From positions 39,234 through 103,233 of the forward strand of contig QCEN01000004.1 in NCBI GenBank assembly GCA_003280575.1: 64,000 nt of DNA, written 5' to 3'. Position 1 is the first letter of the stretch. Each line of letters starts with the position of its first letter. A program made the translations under genes and the position numbers. The DNA comes from Prochlorococcus sp. AG-355-P07 (GTDB taxonomy: Bacteria > Cyanobacteriota > Cyanobacteriia > PCC-6307 > Cyanobiaceae). Shown here piece by piece: positions 30,408-40,021 of the stretch. The notes below the pieces were generated by a model. That model saw nothing but the letters and a program-made list of their open reading frames with translations. It had not been told where the DNA came from and made no database searches.

Positions 30408-31093
30408 TTTATTACGGACAGGTGGTGAATAATCATTCCCTCCATAACCAAATTAGGAGCATTAATTATATTTTTATTGCTCGTTTCTAGAGATTTTGTT
30501 AGAAATTGAGAGTCTCCTCCACATGTTATCAAGATATCACCCAATGGATTATATGAATTCTTAATAACACTTGTAAGAGAATTGATTACTCCTTTTAAAG
30601 TTGCCTCTTCTGTATTAATCAAAAAATCTTTTGTAGGGACTTCATATTTTTTTGGAACTTTAAGATTTTTTGTATTTTGTTCCATTGACTTTAATTGTGT
30701 TAGAAAACCTGGAATAAGTTGACCTCCAATAATAGATCCGTTTGAATTCAATTTTGTAATTGATAATATTGTTCCAAAATCTGCAATTAGCAAATCTTTT
30801 TTGAAAGGGTTTTTAATATTTTTTAGTGCTGCAAGACAAGCAAGAGCTCTATCAACTCCAAAATAATCAGGAAGATTTGATAAATGAATATCTTTAGTCC
30901 TTATTTCATTTTCTTTTTTGAGCAAAAAATTAGGTAGTTTTCCTACAGAAGCCCAAATTAATTGATCAAGATCTATATTTTGGGGAACTTTTTGCTCTTT
31001 TTTGGTATGGAAGAATTTAGATTGATTTTTAGAATATTTAGCCCAATGAAGCCTACTATTGCCAACTAATAAAAAATTTATATCTGAGACCAT
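30404..31093 (-). CDS. coaX: Type III pantothenate kinase
   Basis: LLVGNSRLHWAKY, GVDRALACLAA, LLIADFGTILSITKLNSNGSIIGGQLIPG. Confidence 0.9.
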   Translation of the reverse strand: MVSDINFLLVGNSRLHWAKYSKNQSKFFHTKKEQKVPQNIDLDQLIWASVGKLPNFLLKKENEIRTKDIHLSNLPDYFGVDRALACLAALKNIKNPFKKDLLIADFGTILSITKLNSNGSIIGGQLIPGFLTQLKSMEQNTKNLKVPKKYEVPTKDFLINTEEATLKGVINSLTSVIKNSYNPLGDILITCGGDSQFLTKSLETSNKNIINAPNLVMEGMIIHHLSVIN

Positions 31094-31108
31094 TATTCTA
31101 TGATCAAT

Positions 31109-31831
31109 TTAATCATTAGTGTGTATTCCACATTCTTGTTTAATCCCCCCAAATCTTGTATCTCTGCCTTTTGTTTTGATACTATCAGGACTGCTCGAAT
31201 GCCAATCTCCTACAGAAGAATAACCTTTGATAAAAAGTGGATGAGAAGGTAAGTTATTCTCTTCCATATAATAAAAAATATCTTTATTTGTCCAATTTAA
31301 TAAAGGTCTTAAAGATAGTCTTTCACGAATTACGTCTAGAAATTTCATTTTGTTTCTATTTTCTGTTTGACTTGACCGAACACCGCTTGCCCAGCAGAAA
31401 ATATTATACTTTTCTAGCGCATTTTCTAAAGGTTTTATCTTTCTTAATTCATGATACTTATCTAAATCACTCTCTTTATTTGTTTCCCAAAGTTTTCCGT
31501 ATTTAGCCTCCATTCTTGCTGGAGATAATTCACTTTGCAATGTTTCTACTTCTAATGATAAATCCTCAATAAGCTTTTCAGCGTAATTGTATGTCTCTGG
31601 AGGTAGGTAACCTGTGTCTATCCAAAATATTTTGATTTTTTTTTGCAGACCTAATTTACTAACCATATTTAAAAGGACTGATGACTGTATGCCAAAACTT
31701 GTTGTAATAGAAAATTGATTATCAAACTTTTCGTAACCCCAAGTAAGCATTTCTTGAGGCTTCATATGTACTAGCTCTTGATTATATTTCCTCAAGTTAG
31801 GTTGAATATCTTTGTGGATGTTTTCAATCAT
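31109..31831 (-). CDS. cysH: Phosphoadenosine phosphosulfate reductase
   Basis: ITTSFGIQSSVLLNMV, FWIDTGYLPPETYNYAE, KQECGIHTND C-terminus. Confidence 0.93.
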   Translation of the reverse strand: MIENIHKDIQPNLRKYNQELVHMKPQEMLTWGYEKFDNQFSITTSFGIQSSVLLNMVSKLGLQKKIKIFWIDTGYLPPETYNYAEKLIEDLSLEVETLQSELSPARMEAKYGKLWETNKESDLDKYHELRKIKPLENALEKYNIFCWASGVRSSQTENRNKMKFLDVIRERLSLRPLLNWTNKDIFYYMEENNLPSHPLFIKGYSSVGDWHSSSPDSIKTKGRDTRFGGIKQECGIHTND

Positions 31832-31926
31832 TATTCAATTTGATTATGAGTTTAATTTTATTTCGCTCAATTTAAAAATTATTCGTATAGTTTAATAATA
31901 CAGTTACGTTTAACAATATTTCGCTA

Positions 31927-33120
31927 ATGAAATCAATACAAAAACCAATAGTAATAGTCGGAGCAGGTTTTGCAGGCATGACATTTGCTTTGAATTTAAA
32001 GAATCTTAATCCTTCTTTACCGCTTCTTGTAGTTGATTCTGAAACTAACTTTATATTTAAACCTTTAATGTATGAAGTTTTAAGTAAAGAAATAAGAGGT
32101 TGGGAAGCTACCCCAAAATTTGCAAATATTTTTTCTGATGCAGGTATAACTTTTTTAAGAAATTGTTTAACTAAGATTTCTTTCAAAGAAAATATTCTAG
32201 AATTTAGTGACGATTTAAAATTAAGTTATCAATATCTTGTTATCTGTACAGGATCTATTCCAAATAGTTTTTTTATAAAAGGAGTAGATGAAAATTGTTA
32301 TTTTTTTAATGATCTTCACGATCTAAATAAATTAAGATCTTTTTTAAAAAAATCACAAAAAACTGCGCTTTATAAAAAGTTATTCATAGTTGGAGGTGGT
32401 CCTTCTGGAATAGAGTTAGCATGCAAAATTAAAGATATATTTATAGACCAATTTGAAATTAATGTAATAGAAAAATCAAATGAAATCCTTAATAAAAATA
32501 AAATTTTTAATAGAGAACAAGCAGAAAAGGCATTAGAAAAAAGAAAAATCAACGTTCTTTTGAATTCCACAGTTAAAGAAGTCTCAGAAACTAAAATTAG
32601 TATTTCTAACGAGGTTGGAATAACTTCTTTGGATAAAGATATTGTGATTTGGACTGCAGGCGTTAAACCTAATTTGTCTTACCTAGAAACTGATGAAATA
32701 ACAAAAAAATTTGGACGAATTTTAGTTAATAATAATTTGCAAATAGAAAACTATAAAAATTGTTTTGCTATTGGCGATATTTCACTTATTGAAGGAATGG
32801 AGGATTTACCCATAACTGCTCAGGTCGCTATGCAGGAAGGAAATCATCTGGCTAATAATCTAGAACTTATAATTCAAGGAAAGGATCCTTTACCTTTTGA
32901 ATTTCAAGACAACGGTGAAATGATTAGTTTAGGAATAGGCGATGCTTCAATATCTGGGCTAGGGGTTACCTTATCTGGGAAATTGGCTTTTGAGGCAAGA
33001 AGACTTATATATGCTTCCAAGTTGCCTGATATCACAGAAAGCTTAAAATCTGCATCTTCATGGATATTCCAAAAAAAATCTATTGTTAAAAAGTTTTTTA
33101 AAAAAGATTATTCCAATTAA
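31927..33120 (+). CDS. Type II NADH dehydrogenase-like FAD oxidoreductase
   Basis: IVIVGAGFAGMTFALNL, IVGGGPSGIELACKI, VIWTAGVKPN, CFAIGDIS. Confidence 0.92.
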   Translation: MKSIQKPIVIVGAGFAGMTFALNLKNLNPSLPLLVVDSETNFIFKPLMYEVLSKEIRGWEATPKFANIFSDAGITFLRNCLTKISFKENILEFSDDLKLSYQYLVICTGSIPNSFFIKGVDENCYFFNDLHDLNKLRSFLKKSQKTALYKKLFIVGGGPSGIELACKIKDIFIDQFEINVIEKSNEILNKNKIFNREQAEKALEKRKINVLLNSTVKEVSETKISISNEVGITSLDKDIVIWTAGVKPNLSYLETDEITKKFGRILVNNNLQIENYKNCFAIGDISLIEGMEDLPITAQVAMQEGNHLANNLELIIQGKDPLPFEFQDNGEMISLGIGDASISGLGVTLSGKLAFEARRLIYASKLPDITESLKSASSWIFQKKSIVKKFFKKDYSN

Positions 33121-33169
33121 ACTTTTTTGAAATATTGTTTTTGGGTATATTGAGTGAAATAAGTTTCGT

Positions 33170-34978
33170 ATGAATTTAATTACAGTAGTTAGTAATAATT
33201 TTGATGCGTTTATAACGGTAGTTGTTTTAATAATGTCAATAATTTTGTTTATTAAAAATACTATTGCGCCAGAATTGACTGGTTTGTTATGTGTTGGAAT
33301 TTTTATAGCTACTGGGGTTCTCTCTCCTGAAAAAGCTTTATCTGGATTTGGTAGCCCGTCGTTAATTACCCTTATGGGTTTATTTGCGGTTTCCTCTGCA
33401 TTATTTAAAAGTGGTGCCTTAGACAGAGTAAGAGAATTGATTTCTTCTGAAAGTATTAGAACTCCAAGGAAACTAATTTCTTTAATAGCTTTTTTGATTG
33501 CTCCAATATCTGGTATTGTCCCTAATACTCCAGTAGTAGCATCTTTGTTACCTTTAATTGAAAGTTGGTGCGAGCGAAGAAATATATCACCATCAAAAGT
33601 TTTATTACCTCTTTCTTTTGCTACTTTACTTGGTGGAACTCTAACATTATTAGGTAGCTCAGTAAATCTTCTTGTAAGTGATATTAGTCAACAATTAGGT
33701 TATGGAGCTTTGGAATTGTTTAGTTTGACTTCAATAGGAATTCCTGTTTGGCTTATAGGTACAACTTATATGATTCTAGTTTCAGACTTGCTTTTGCCAG
33801 ATAGAGGTAGAGATAAGGAGTTTATTAAAAATGGCGATATGAATATATATTTTACTGAAGTTACTATTCCCTCTACTTCAGAATTAGTTGGACAATCTGT
33901 CAGAAATAGTAGATTGCAAAGACGATTTGACGTCGATGTTCTGGAATTGCAACGAAATGGAAAAGTTATTCTTCCTCCTTTGGCTGATAGAAAGATTGAA
34001 CCGGATGATAGATTAATAATCCGCGTTACTAGAGCAGACTTATTTAGACTGCAGCAGGAACATACCATTCTGTTAGGAGAAAACAAAACATCTTTCGATG
34101 GAGCTAATGTTTTTTCAGATGATGAAGGTACTAAGACCTTTGAAGCCCTGTTACCAGCCGGTTCAACTCTAGCTGGTGCAAGTTTGAGAGAATTAAGATT
34201 TAGGCAACGTCATAATGCAACAGTTATAGCATTAAGAAGAGGTCAACAAACTGTTCAGGAGAGATTAGGTCAAGCTGTTTTAAGGGCTGGAGATGTTTTA
34301 TTATTGCAAGCACCTTTAGATTCAATAAGAGGTTTGCAAGCTAGTAATGATTTGCTTATTTTAGATCAATTCGAAGATGACTTACCTTTTTTGATAAAAA
34401 AACCTATATCGATTGCCATTGCAATAGGAATGGTGGTTTTGCCTTCGGTTTCTAATATTCCATTAGTAGGTTCAGTCCTTTTAGCAGTCATTGCCATGGT
34501 GGCTTGTGGATGTTTAAGACCTGGAGAGATACAAAAATCAATTAGGTTAGATGTCATTTTATTGTTGGGATCTTTATCATGCTTTAGTGTAGCTATGCAA
34601 GTAACTGGATTAGCGGACTTAATTGCAGTCAATCTAAACTTTGTCCTTAATGGAATGCCTCTCTATTTTGCACTAGTTGTAATTTTCTTATCAACGGTTA
34701 TTCTTACTCAATTTATAAGTAATGCTGCTTCGGTTGCTTTGATTTTGCCTGTTGCTATTGAATTTTCAAATGTTTTAGGCATTTCACCAAGTGCTTTAAT
34801 AATGCTTGTATTATTCGGTGCAAGTCAATCTTTTTTGACTCCAATGGGTTATCAAACAAATTTAATGGTTTATGGTCCTGGACGATATAGATTTTTTGAT
34901 ATCGCAAAATATGGAGCTGGATTAACACTTATAATGTCATTTACAGTGCCAGCATTGATAATTCTAAATTACAGGTAA
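33170..34978 (+). CDS. SLC13/DASS-type permease with RCK_C (TrkA-C) domains, possible sulfate transporter
   Basis: Multi-TM protein with PNTPVVASLLPLIESW, two TrkA-C-like cytosolic segments, TQFISNAASVALILPVAIEFS. Confidence 0.88.
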   Translation: MNLITVVSNNFDAFITVVVLIMSIILFIKNTIAPELTGLLCVGIFIATGVLSPEKALSGFGSPSLITLMGLFAVSSALFKSGALDRVRELISSESIRTPRKLISLIAFLIAPISGIVPNTPVVASLLPLIESWCERRNISPSKVLLPLSFATLLGGTLTLLGSSVNLLVSDISQQLGYGALELFSLTSIGIPVWLIGTTYMILVSDLLLPDRGRDKEFIKNGDMNIYFTEVTIPSTSELVGQSVRNSRLQRRFDVDVLELQRNGKVILPPLADRKIEPDDRLIIRVTRADLFRLQQEHTILLGENKTSFDGANVFSDDEGTKTFEALLPAGSTLAGASLRELRFRQRHNATVIALRRGQQTVQERLGQAVLRAGDVLLLQAPLDSIRGLQASNDLLILDQFEDDLPFLIKKPISIAIAIGMVVLPSVSNIPLVGSVLLAVIAMVACGCLRPGEIQKSIRLDVILLLGSLSCFSVAMQVTGLADLIAVNLNFVLNGMPLYFALVVIFLSTVILTQFISNAASVALILPVAIEFSNVLGISPSALIMLVLFGASQSFLTPMGYQTNLMVYGPGRYRFFDIAKYGAGLTLIMSFTVPALIILNYR

Positions 34979-34982
34979 TATC

Positions 34983-36386
34983 GTGAAATTTACAAGTAAG
35001 GTTTATAAGTTAAGAGATGCTTACAAAAAGCTATCTGTACCTCAATTTACTATTGTTACAGGCTTGTTTATTATTTGTTTTGGAACTTTAATTTTGAGTT
35101 CTCCATTATGTTCATCTTCCAAGGTTGGTTTGTGGGAAGCATTTTTTACATCTACGTCTGCAATAACCGTTACTGGCTTAACCATAATAGACATTGGTGT
35201 TGATTTAAATTTCTTTGGCCAAGTTTTCTTGGCTTTAATGCTTTTATCAGGTGGTCTAGGTTTAATGGCTATTACGACATTTTTACAAGGGTTTGTTGTA
35301 AAGGGGACAAAGCTAAGAACTAGATTAGACAAAGGCAAGACTCTTGATGAATTTGGAGTTGGAGGAATTGGTCGAACTTTTCAAAGTATTGCTATTACAG
35401 CGATTAGTATCATTTCCTTTGGCGCAATTGTTTTATATTCTTTTGGATTTGTAGACATACAAAATAATTGGGAAAGACTATGGTCCTCGATTTTTCACAG
35501 CATATCTGCATATAACAATGCAGGGTTTTCTTTAATGTCAAATAGTCTCCAAGACTATAGAAAAAATTATCTTGTCAACAGTGTTTTTGTTTTTCTTATT
35601 ATTATGGGTGGACTGGGTTGGCGGGTAATTGATGATATTTGGACTAATAAAAAAAATCTTTCTTATAAAAGATTAAGCCTTCATTCCAGACTAGTTATTA
35701 GGACGAGTTTGTCTCTGATATTATTCGGATCATTAGGAATTTTTATCACTGAATCATTGCTAAATAGTCAATTTTTTAATGATTTGAATTTCCTTGAACG
35801 GTTATTGTCATCGGTCTTTGAAACAGTAAGCGCAAGAACTGCAGGCTTTACAAATTACCCAATCTCCTTGAGTACTATTTCAGATACTGGCTTATTATTA
35901 TTAATGACTCTGATGTTTATTGGAGCAAGTACTGGAGGTACTGGCGGAGGTATAAAAACAACTACATTTATTGCATTAATGGCTGCAACTAGATCAACTT
36001 TAAGAGGTCAAAAAGATGTGATTATTAGTAATAGATTAATTTCAGATAAAGTTATTCTAAAGGCGGTTGGAATTACAGTTGGATCTTTGCTTTTTGTTCT
36101 TTTAATGGCAATGCTGCTAAGTACAACTAACACGTTTGTTAAGAGAGAATCTTTCACATTCCTAGAAATTCTGTTCACTTGTATATCTGCATTTGCAACT
36201 GTTGGTTTTGATATTGGTTTAACTGCAAAATTAAATCATTTCGGCCAATTTATTCTTATTGTCGGAATGTTTGTGGGTAGACTTGGTATTCTTTTGCTTT
36301 TAAGTGCACTTTGGCAGGCTCTTTATAAGAGTAGAATAGATAGACAAAAAAGAATTGGCTATCCTAGGGCTGATCTTTATGTTTAG
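34983..36386 (+). CDS. TrkH/KtrB family potassium transporter subunit
   Basis: FFTSTSAITVTGLTIIDIG, AYNNAGFSL, SARTAGFTNYPIS, GASTGGTGGGIKTTT. Confidence 0.94.
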   Translation: MKFTSKVYKLRDAYKKLSVPQFTIVTGLFIICFGTLILSSPLCSSSKVGLWEAFFTSTSAITVTGLTIIDIGVDLNFFGQVFLALMLLSGGLGLMAITTFLQGFVVKGTKLRTRLDKGKTLDEFGVGGIGRTFQSIAITAISIISFGAIVLYSFGFVDIQNNWERLWSSIFHSISAYNNAGFSLMSNSLQDYRKNYLVNSVFVFLIIMGGLGWRVIDDIWTNKKNLSYKRLSLHSRLVIRTSLSLILFGSLGIFITESLLNSQFFNDLNFLERLLSSVFETVSARTAGFTNYPISLSTISDTGLLLLMTLMFIGASTGGTGGGIKTTTFIALMAATRSTLRGQKDVIISNRLISDKVILKAVGITVGSLLFVLLMAMLLSTTNTFVKRESFTFLEILFTCISAFATVGFDIGLTAKLNHFGQFILIVGMFVGRLGILLLLSALWQALYKSRIDRQKRIGYPRADLYV

Positions 36387-36404
36387 GATTGACTGAGTTT
36401 TATT

Positions 36405-37109
36405 ATGGCAGATTGGTGGCAGTGGTCTCAAAAGAGAGAAAAAGAAGCCCTCACTTTTGCAGTTGTTGGAGTTGGAAGATTTGGAACTGCTGTTTGTAGA
36501 GAACTTATAAGTAATGGTGCAGATGTTTTGGCTGCAGATTACTCGGAAAAAGCTATTGATGATTTAAGACAATTGGAACCTCTTATAGAAGCTAGAGTTG
36601 TAGATTGTACTGATGAAGAGTCTATGAAGGAATCTGGAATACTTGAGATGAATACTGTTGTAGTCGGTATCAGTGAACCTATTGAAGCAAGTATAACTAC
36701 AACTCTTATTGCTAAAGATAGTGAAGGAAGCAAAGTGAAAAGAGTAATAGCAAGAGCTACGAGTGACTTACACGAAAAAATGTTAAAAAGAGTAGGGGCA
36801 GACAAAGTTGTTTTCCCTTCTAGAATGCAAGGAGAAAGATTAGGTCTAGAATTAGTTAGGCCAAATCTAATTGAAAGATTGGAACTCGATAACCAAACTG
36901 GTATCGATGAAATAACTGTTCCAGAGGAATTTATTGGAAGATCTTTGAGAGATTTAAATTTGAGGAAAAATTATTTAGTAAATGTTCTTGCCGCAGGGCC
37001 TGCTGAAGAGTTGACAGTTAATCCTCCAGCAAAATATATCTTGGAAAGAGGAAATATTTTGGTAGTAATGGGAAAAACTGTAGATTTACAGAAATTGCCT
37101 CAGAATTAA
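36405..37109 (+). CDS. KtrA/TrkA RCK-domain regulatory subunit
   Basis: FAVVGVGRFGTAVCRELISNGADVLAAD, VKRVIARATSDLHEKMLKRVGADKVVFPSRMQGERLG. Confidence 0.94.
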   Translation: MADWWQWSQKREKEALTFAVVGVGRFGTAVCRELISNGADVLAADYSEKAIDDLRQLEPLIEARVVDCTDEESMKESGILEMNTVVVGISEPIEASITTTLIAKDSEGSKVKRVIARATSDLHEKMLKRVGADKVVFPSRMQGERLGLELVRPNLIERLELDNQTGIDEITVPEEFIGRSLRDLNLRKNYLVNVLAAGPAEELTVNPPAKYILERGNILVVMGKTVDLQKLPQN

Positions 37110-37119
37110 TTAATTATTT

Positions 37120-37422
37120 TTAATCAGATTTTTTATAGTATCTAATTCTTTGAGGAGCTCTTTTTAATCTTTTCACACTTTGTTTTTCAAGTTCGTCTCT
37201 AAATTTATTGGTATTTAAATTATTTTCTGAGTAAAGTGATTCACTCTCTTTTTCGAAATATTTTTTAATACCCTCTTGTATCAATACTTTTGCCATATTA
37301 CTAACTGTCCTGGATTCATTTTTGGATAAAATAGTTAATTGCTCACATATTAATTCTGGAAGAACTACTTGAATTCTAGGGGATTTAGGCTTCCCATTAG
37401 TTGAGTTTTGCCGGGTAGCCAT
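37120..37422 (-). CDS. Ribbon-helix-helix (CopG-like) putative regulator
   Basis: SPRIQVVLPELICEQLTILSKNESRTVSNMAKVLIQEGIKKYFE. Confidence 0.75.
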   Translation of the reverse strand: MATRQNSTNGKPKSPRIQVVLPELICEQLTILSKNESRTVSNMAKVLIQEGIKKYFEKESESLYSENNLNTNKFRDELEKQSVKRLKRAPQRIRYYKKSD

Positions 37423-37436
37423 GAGTCAAAGTTGAT

Positions 37437-37489
37437 AACTGTTACTTATAAGTATACACAGTTAGTCAAGGATACTATCTTTGTGTATA
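37437..37489. promoter_or_regulatory. Candidate operator/promoter with nested inverted repeats
   Basis: TACTTATAAGTA (37443-37454) perfect palindrome; AACTGT/ACAGTT (37437-37442/37458-37463); TATACACA/TGTGTATA (37453-37460/37482-37489). Confidence 0.55.
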
Positions 37490-37507
37490 TTATTAGTAAG
37501 GAAATTT

Positions 37508-37879
37508 ATGTCCGCATCAATTAATTGTTTTTATTGCACCATGAAAAACTCAAGAAAACTTGATTACCCTAAAAGATCGATAATTGATAAAAAGAAAAAA
37601 ATATTAGTTAATTCTGATTCTCAAGATAATGAAAATAGTGATGTTTTGGTATCAGCTGTAATTAGTCCATATTTGTTAACTCATCTTCACCATATTCTTC
37701 AGCAGTCTGAGTACTATGCTCAAAAAGATGGTAGAAAATCTCACGCTGCAAACTTTGCAAAACTAAGAAAAGTTTTATGTTTAGACGCGAGAAGTATGGC
37801 AGATGCCTCTGCAAAAGAAATAAAAGATACGGACAATGATTTAACTATTAATAAATATAATGAACAAAATGTAGCTTGA
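37508..37879 (+). CDS. Hypothetical protein
   Basis: Intact ORF MSASINCFYCTMKNSRKLDYPKRS...; internal ATG preferred over the 37481 start, which overlaps the candidate operator. Confidence 0.6.
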   Translation: MSASINCFYCTMKNSRKLDYPKRSIIDKKKKILVNSDSQDNENSDVLVSAVISPYLLTHLHHILQQSEYYAQKDGRKSHAANFAKLRKVLCLDARSMADASAKEIKDTDNDLTINKYNEQNVA

Positions 37880-37912
37880 AGTAATAGTCTATTAATAAAT
37901 AGATTTAAAAAA

Positions 37913-38143
37913 ATGTCCAGTAATGCTGAAAAGCTTTATAAGTTAATAGCTAACGATTCCAAAAAGAAACAAAGTTTGTTTATGACAGCCTTAACTAATC
38001 CCAAAAAAGCTTTAAATAAAATATGTGAAATTGGTAACGAGTTAAATATTTCTGTGACTAAAGAAGAGGTTATTGAATATTTGAGTACTATTGATGATGA
38101 ACCAACCAAAATGTGGTTAATTAAGGCTCGAGGAGGTCTTTAG
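37913..38143 (+). CDS. Nif11-like small protein ending in ARGGL
   Basis: FMTALTNPKKALNKICEIGNELNISVTKEEVIEYLST resembles a Nif11 leader; C-terminus WLIKARGGL. Confidence 0.6.
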   Translation: MSSNAEKLYKLIANDSKKKQSLFMTALTNPKKALNKICEIGNELNISVTKEEVIEYLSTIDDEPTKMWLIKARGGL

Positions 38144-38294
38144 GAACAGGTTTTGAATAATTATTTGGATTAATAATAGGTTTAATCCTTTTGTTGTAGC
38201 CTCCTCCACCAGCTAAAGTCCAAAAAAACCAATAACTTGGAATCGCAAGAGCTGCCGCTATGAAAATGACTGCAATTTGTTCTATTCTTTTCAT
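38121..38294 (-). CDS. Small single-TM hypothetical protein (57 aa)
   Basis: Complete ORF not in the track: MKRIEQIAVIFIAAALAIPSYWFFWTLAGGGGYNKRIKPIINPNNYSKPVPKDLLEP. Confidence 0.6.
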   Translation of the reverse strand: MKRIEQIAVIFIAAALAIPSYWFFWTLAGGGGYNKRIKPIINPNNYSKPVPKDLLEP

Positions 38295-38365
38295 GATTTG
38301 ATTTTATTCCAAAAAATATTTATTAGTAAATAAGCCACAAATTTTGTAAATTCTATTTTAAAACA

Positions 38366-39976
38366 GTGATTAGATTTGAAGGTGTAAGCAAAATTTATTC
38401 TACAGATGTTGTTTTAAAAAATATCAATTGGGAGATTAAGAAAGGAGAAAAAGTTGGCTTAGTTGGTTCGAATGGTGCAGGTAAAACAACCCAATTTAAG
38501 ATTTTAATTGGAGAGGAAGAGCAAACAAGTGGAACGATCATCAAAGAGGGAAATCCTAAAATTGCTCATTTAAAACAAGAGTTTGATTGTAATTTGAACT
38601 TTTCAGTGAGACAGGAATTAGAAAGTTCTTTTAAAGATATACAAATTGTTGCTACTAAACTTTTAGAAATTGAAAATAAAATGAAATCATTGGATATAAA
38701 AAAAAATTCTGATGAACTTGAAATATTTGTAAATCAACTCGCAAAATATCAATCAAAATTTGAATCTTTAGGTGGTTATAAAATGCAATCTGATGTAGAA
38801 AAAATATTGCCCAAATTGGGATTTTCTAAAGAAGATGCTGATAAATTAGTTGGAAATTTTTCAGGAGGCTGGCAGATGAAAATTGCACTTGGAAAAATAA
38901 TCTTACAAAAACCTGATTTACTTTTGCTTGACGAACCAACAAATCATCTAGACTTAGAAACTATTTTTTGGCTGGAAGAATATCTATCATCGCTTAAGAT
39001 TGCAATTATTATGATTAGTCATGATAGATATTTTTTAGATAAATTATGCAAAAAAATAATTTTTGTAGATAGAGGACTGTCTGAAATTTATAATGGTAAC
39101 TATTCTTTTTTTGTAGAACAAAAATCTTTAAATGAAGAATCACAAAATAAGGCATATCAATTACAACAAAAAGAAATTGAGATCCAGAAGAAGTATATAG
39201 ATAGATTTAGAGCTAGTGCAACTAGAAGTTCTCAAGCTAAGAGTCGAGAAAAACAATTAAAAAAGATTTCTAAAATTGAGGCTCCTAAAGCAAAATTAAA
39301 AAGTCCAGTTTTTAATTTTCCGGATTGTCCTCGCTCAGGAAAATTAGTTCTAAATATCAAAAATTTGTCGCATAGTTATGAGGATAGAATCCTTTTTTTA
39401 GATATCAATTTAAAGATTTCTTCGGGGGAAAAAATAGCCTTACTAGGACCGAATGGTTGTGGTAAATCTACATTGCTTAAAATTATTATGAAAAAAATAT
39501 CCCCTGAAATTGGAGAAATTAATCTTGGCAAACATAATATAATTACCAGTTATTACGAACAAAATCAGGCTGAAGCACTTTCACTTGAGAAGAGGGTTGT
39601 TGATTTAATTTGTGATAATTCTCCAGAATGGTCCCAAAAAAAAGTAAGAACCTTTTTAGGAGGTTTTGGCTTTCAAAATGAAACTGTTTTTAAATTTGTT
39701 AAACAACTCAGTGGGGGAGAAAAGGCAAGATTAGCATTGGCTCTAATGATTATGAATCCTAGTAATTTTCTTCTTTTGGACGAGCCAACTAATCATTTAG
39801 ATCTCGAATCTAAAGAAAATCTAGAATTAGCAATTAGGAATTATAAAGGTTCATTATTAATAGTTTCTCATGATCGATATTTTATCTCAAAGGTTGCAAA
39901 TAGAATTGTCGAAATTAAAGACTCAAAGTTATTTTCATATGATGGTGATTACCAATATTTTTTAGAAAAAAAATAA
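38366..39976 (+). CDS. ABC-F family ATPase (Uup/EttA-like)
   Basis: Two ABC domains ([31 protein letters not shown]), two LLLDEPTNHLDLE motifs, linker with RFRASATRSSQAKSREKQLKK; GTG start. Confidence 0.94.
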   Translation: MIRFEGVSKIYSTDVVLKNINWEIKKGEKVGLVGSNGAGKTTQFKILIGEEEQTSGTIIKEGNPKIAHLKQEFDCNLNFSVRQELESSFKDIQIVATKLLEIENKMKSLDIKKNSDELEIFVNQLAKYQSKFESLGGYKMQSDVEKILPKLGFSKEDADKLVGNFSGGWQMKIALGKIILQKPDLLLLDEPTNHLDLETIFWLEEYLSSLKIAIIMISHDRYFLDKLCKKIIFVDRGLSEIYNGNYSFFVEQKSLNEESQNKAYQLQQKEIEIQKKYIDRFRASATRSSQAKSREKQLKKISKIEAPKAKLKSPVFNFPDCPRSGKLVLNIKNLSHSYEDRILFLDINLKISSGEKIALLGPNGCGKSTLLKIIMKKISPEIGEINLGKHNIITSYYEQNQAEALSLEKRVVDLICDNSPEWSQKKVRTFLGGFGFQNETVFKFVKQLSGGEKARLALALMIMNPSNFLLLDEPTNHLDLESKENLELAIRNYKGSLLIVSHDRYFISKVANRIVEIKDSKLFSYDGDYQYFLEKK

Positions 39977-40021
39977 ATAAATAAAGTAAAATAATTTGTA
40001 ATCAATAGATAAATATTTTAG

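Noticed and set aside
33766-34632. Minus-strand ORFs at 33766..34086 and 34366..34632
   Set aside because: Antisense to the SLC13-type permease; no motifs.
37120-37879. Classical toxin-antitoxin pair (RHH antitoxin plus toxin)
   Set aside because: RHH gene is divergent, not co-directional, with the neighbouring ORF, and that ORF shows no recognisable toxin fold; kept only as a hypothesis in findings.
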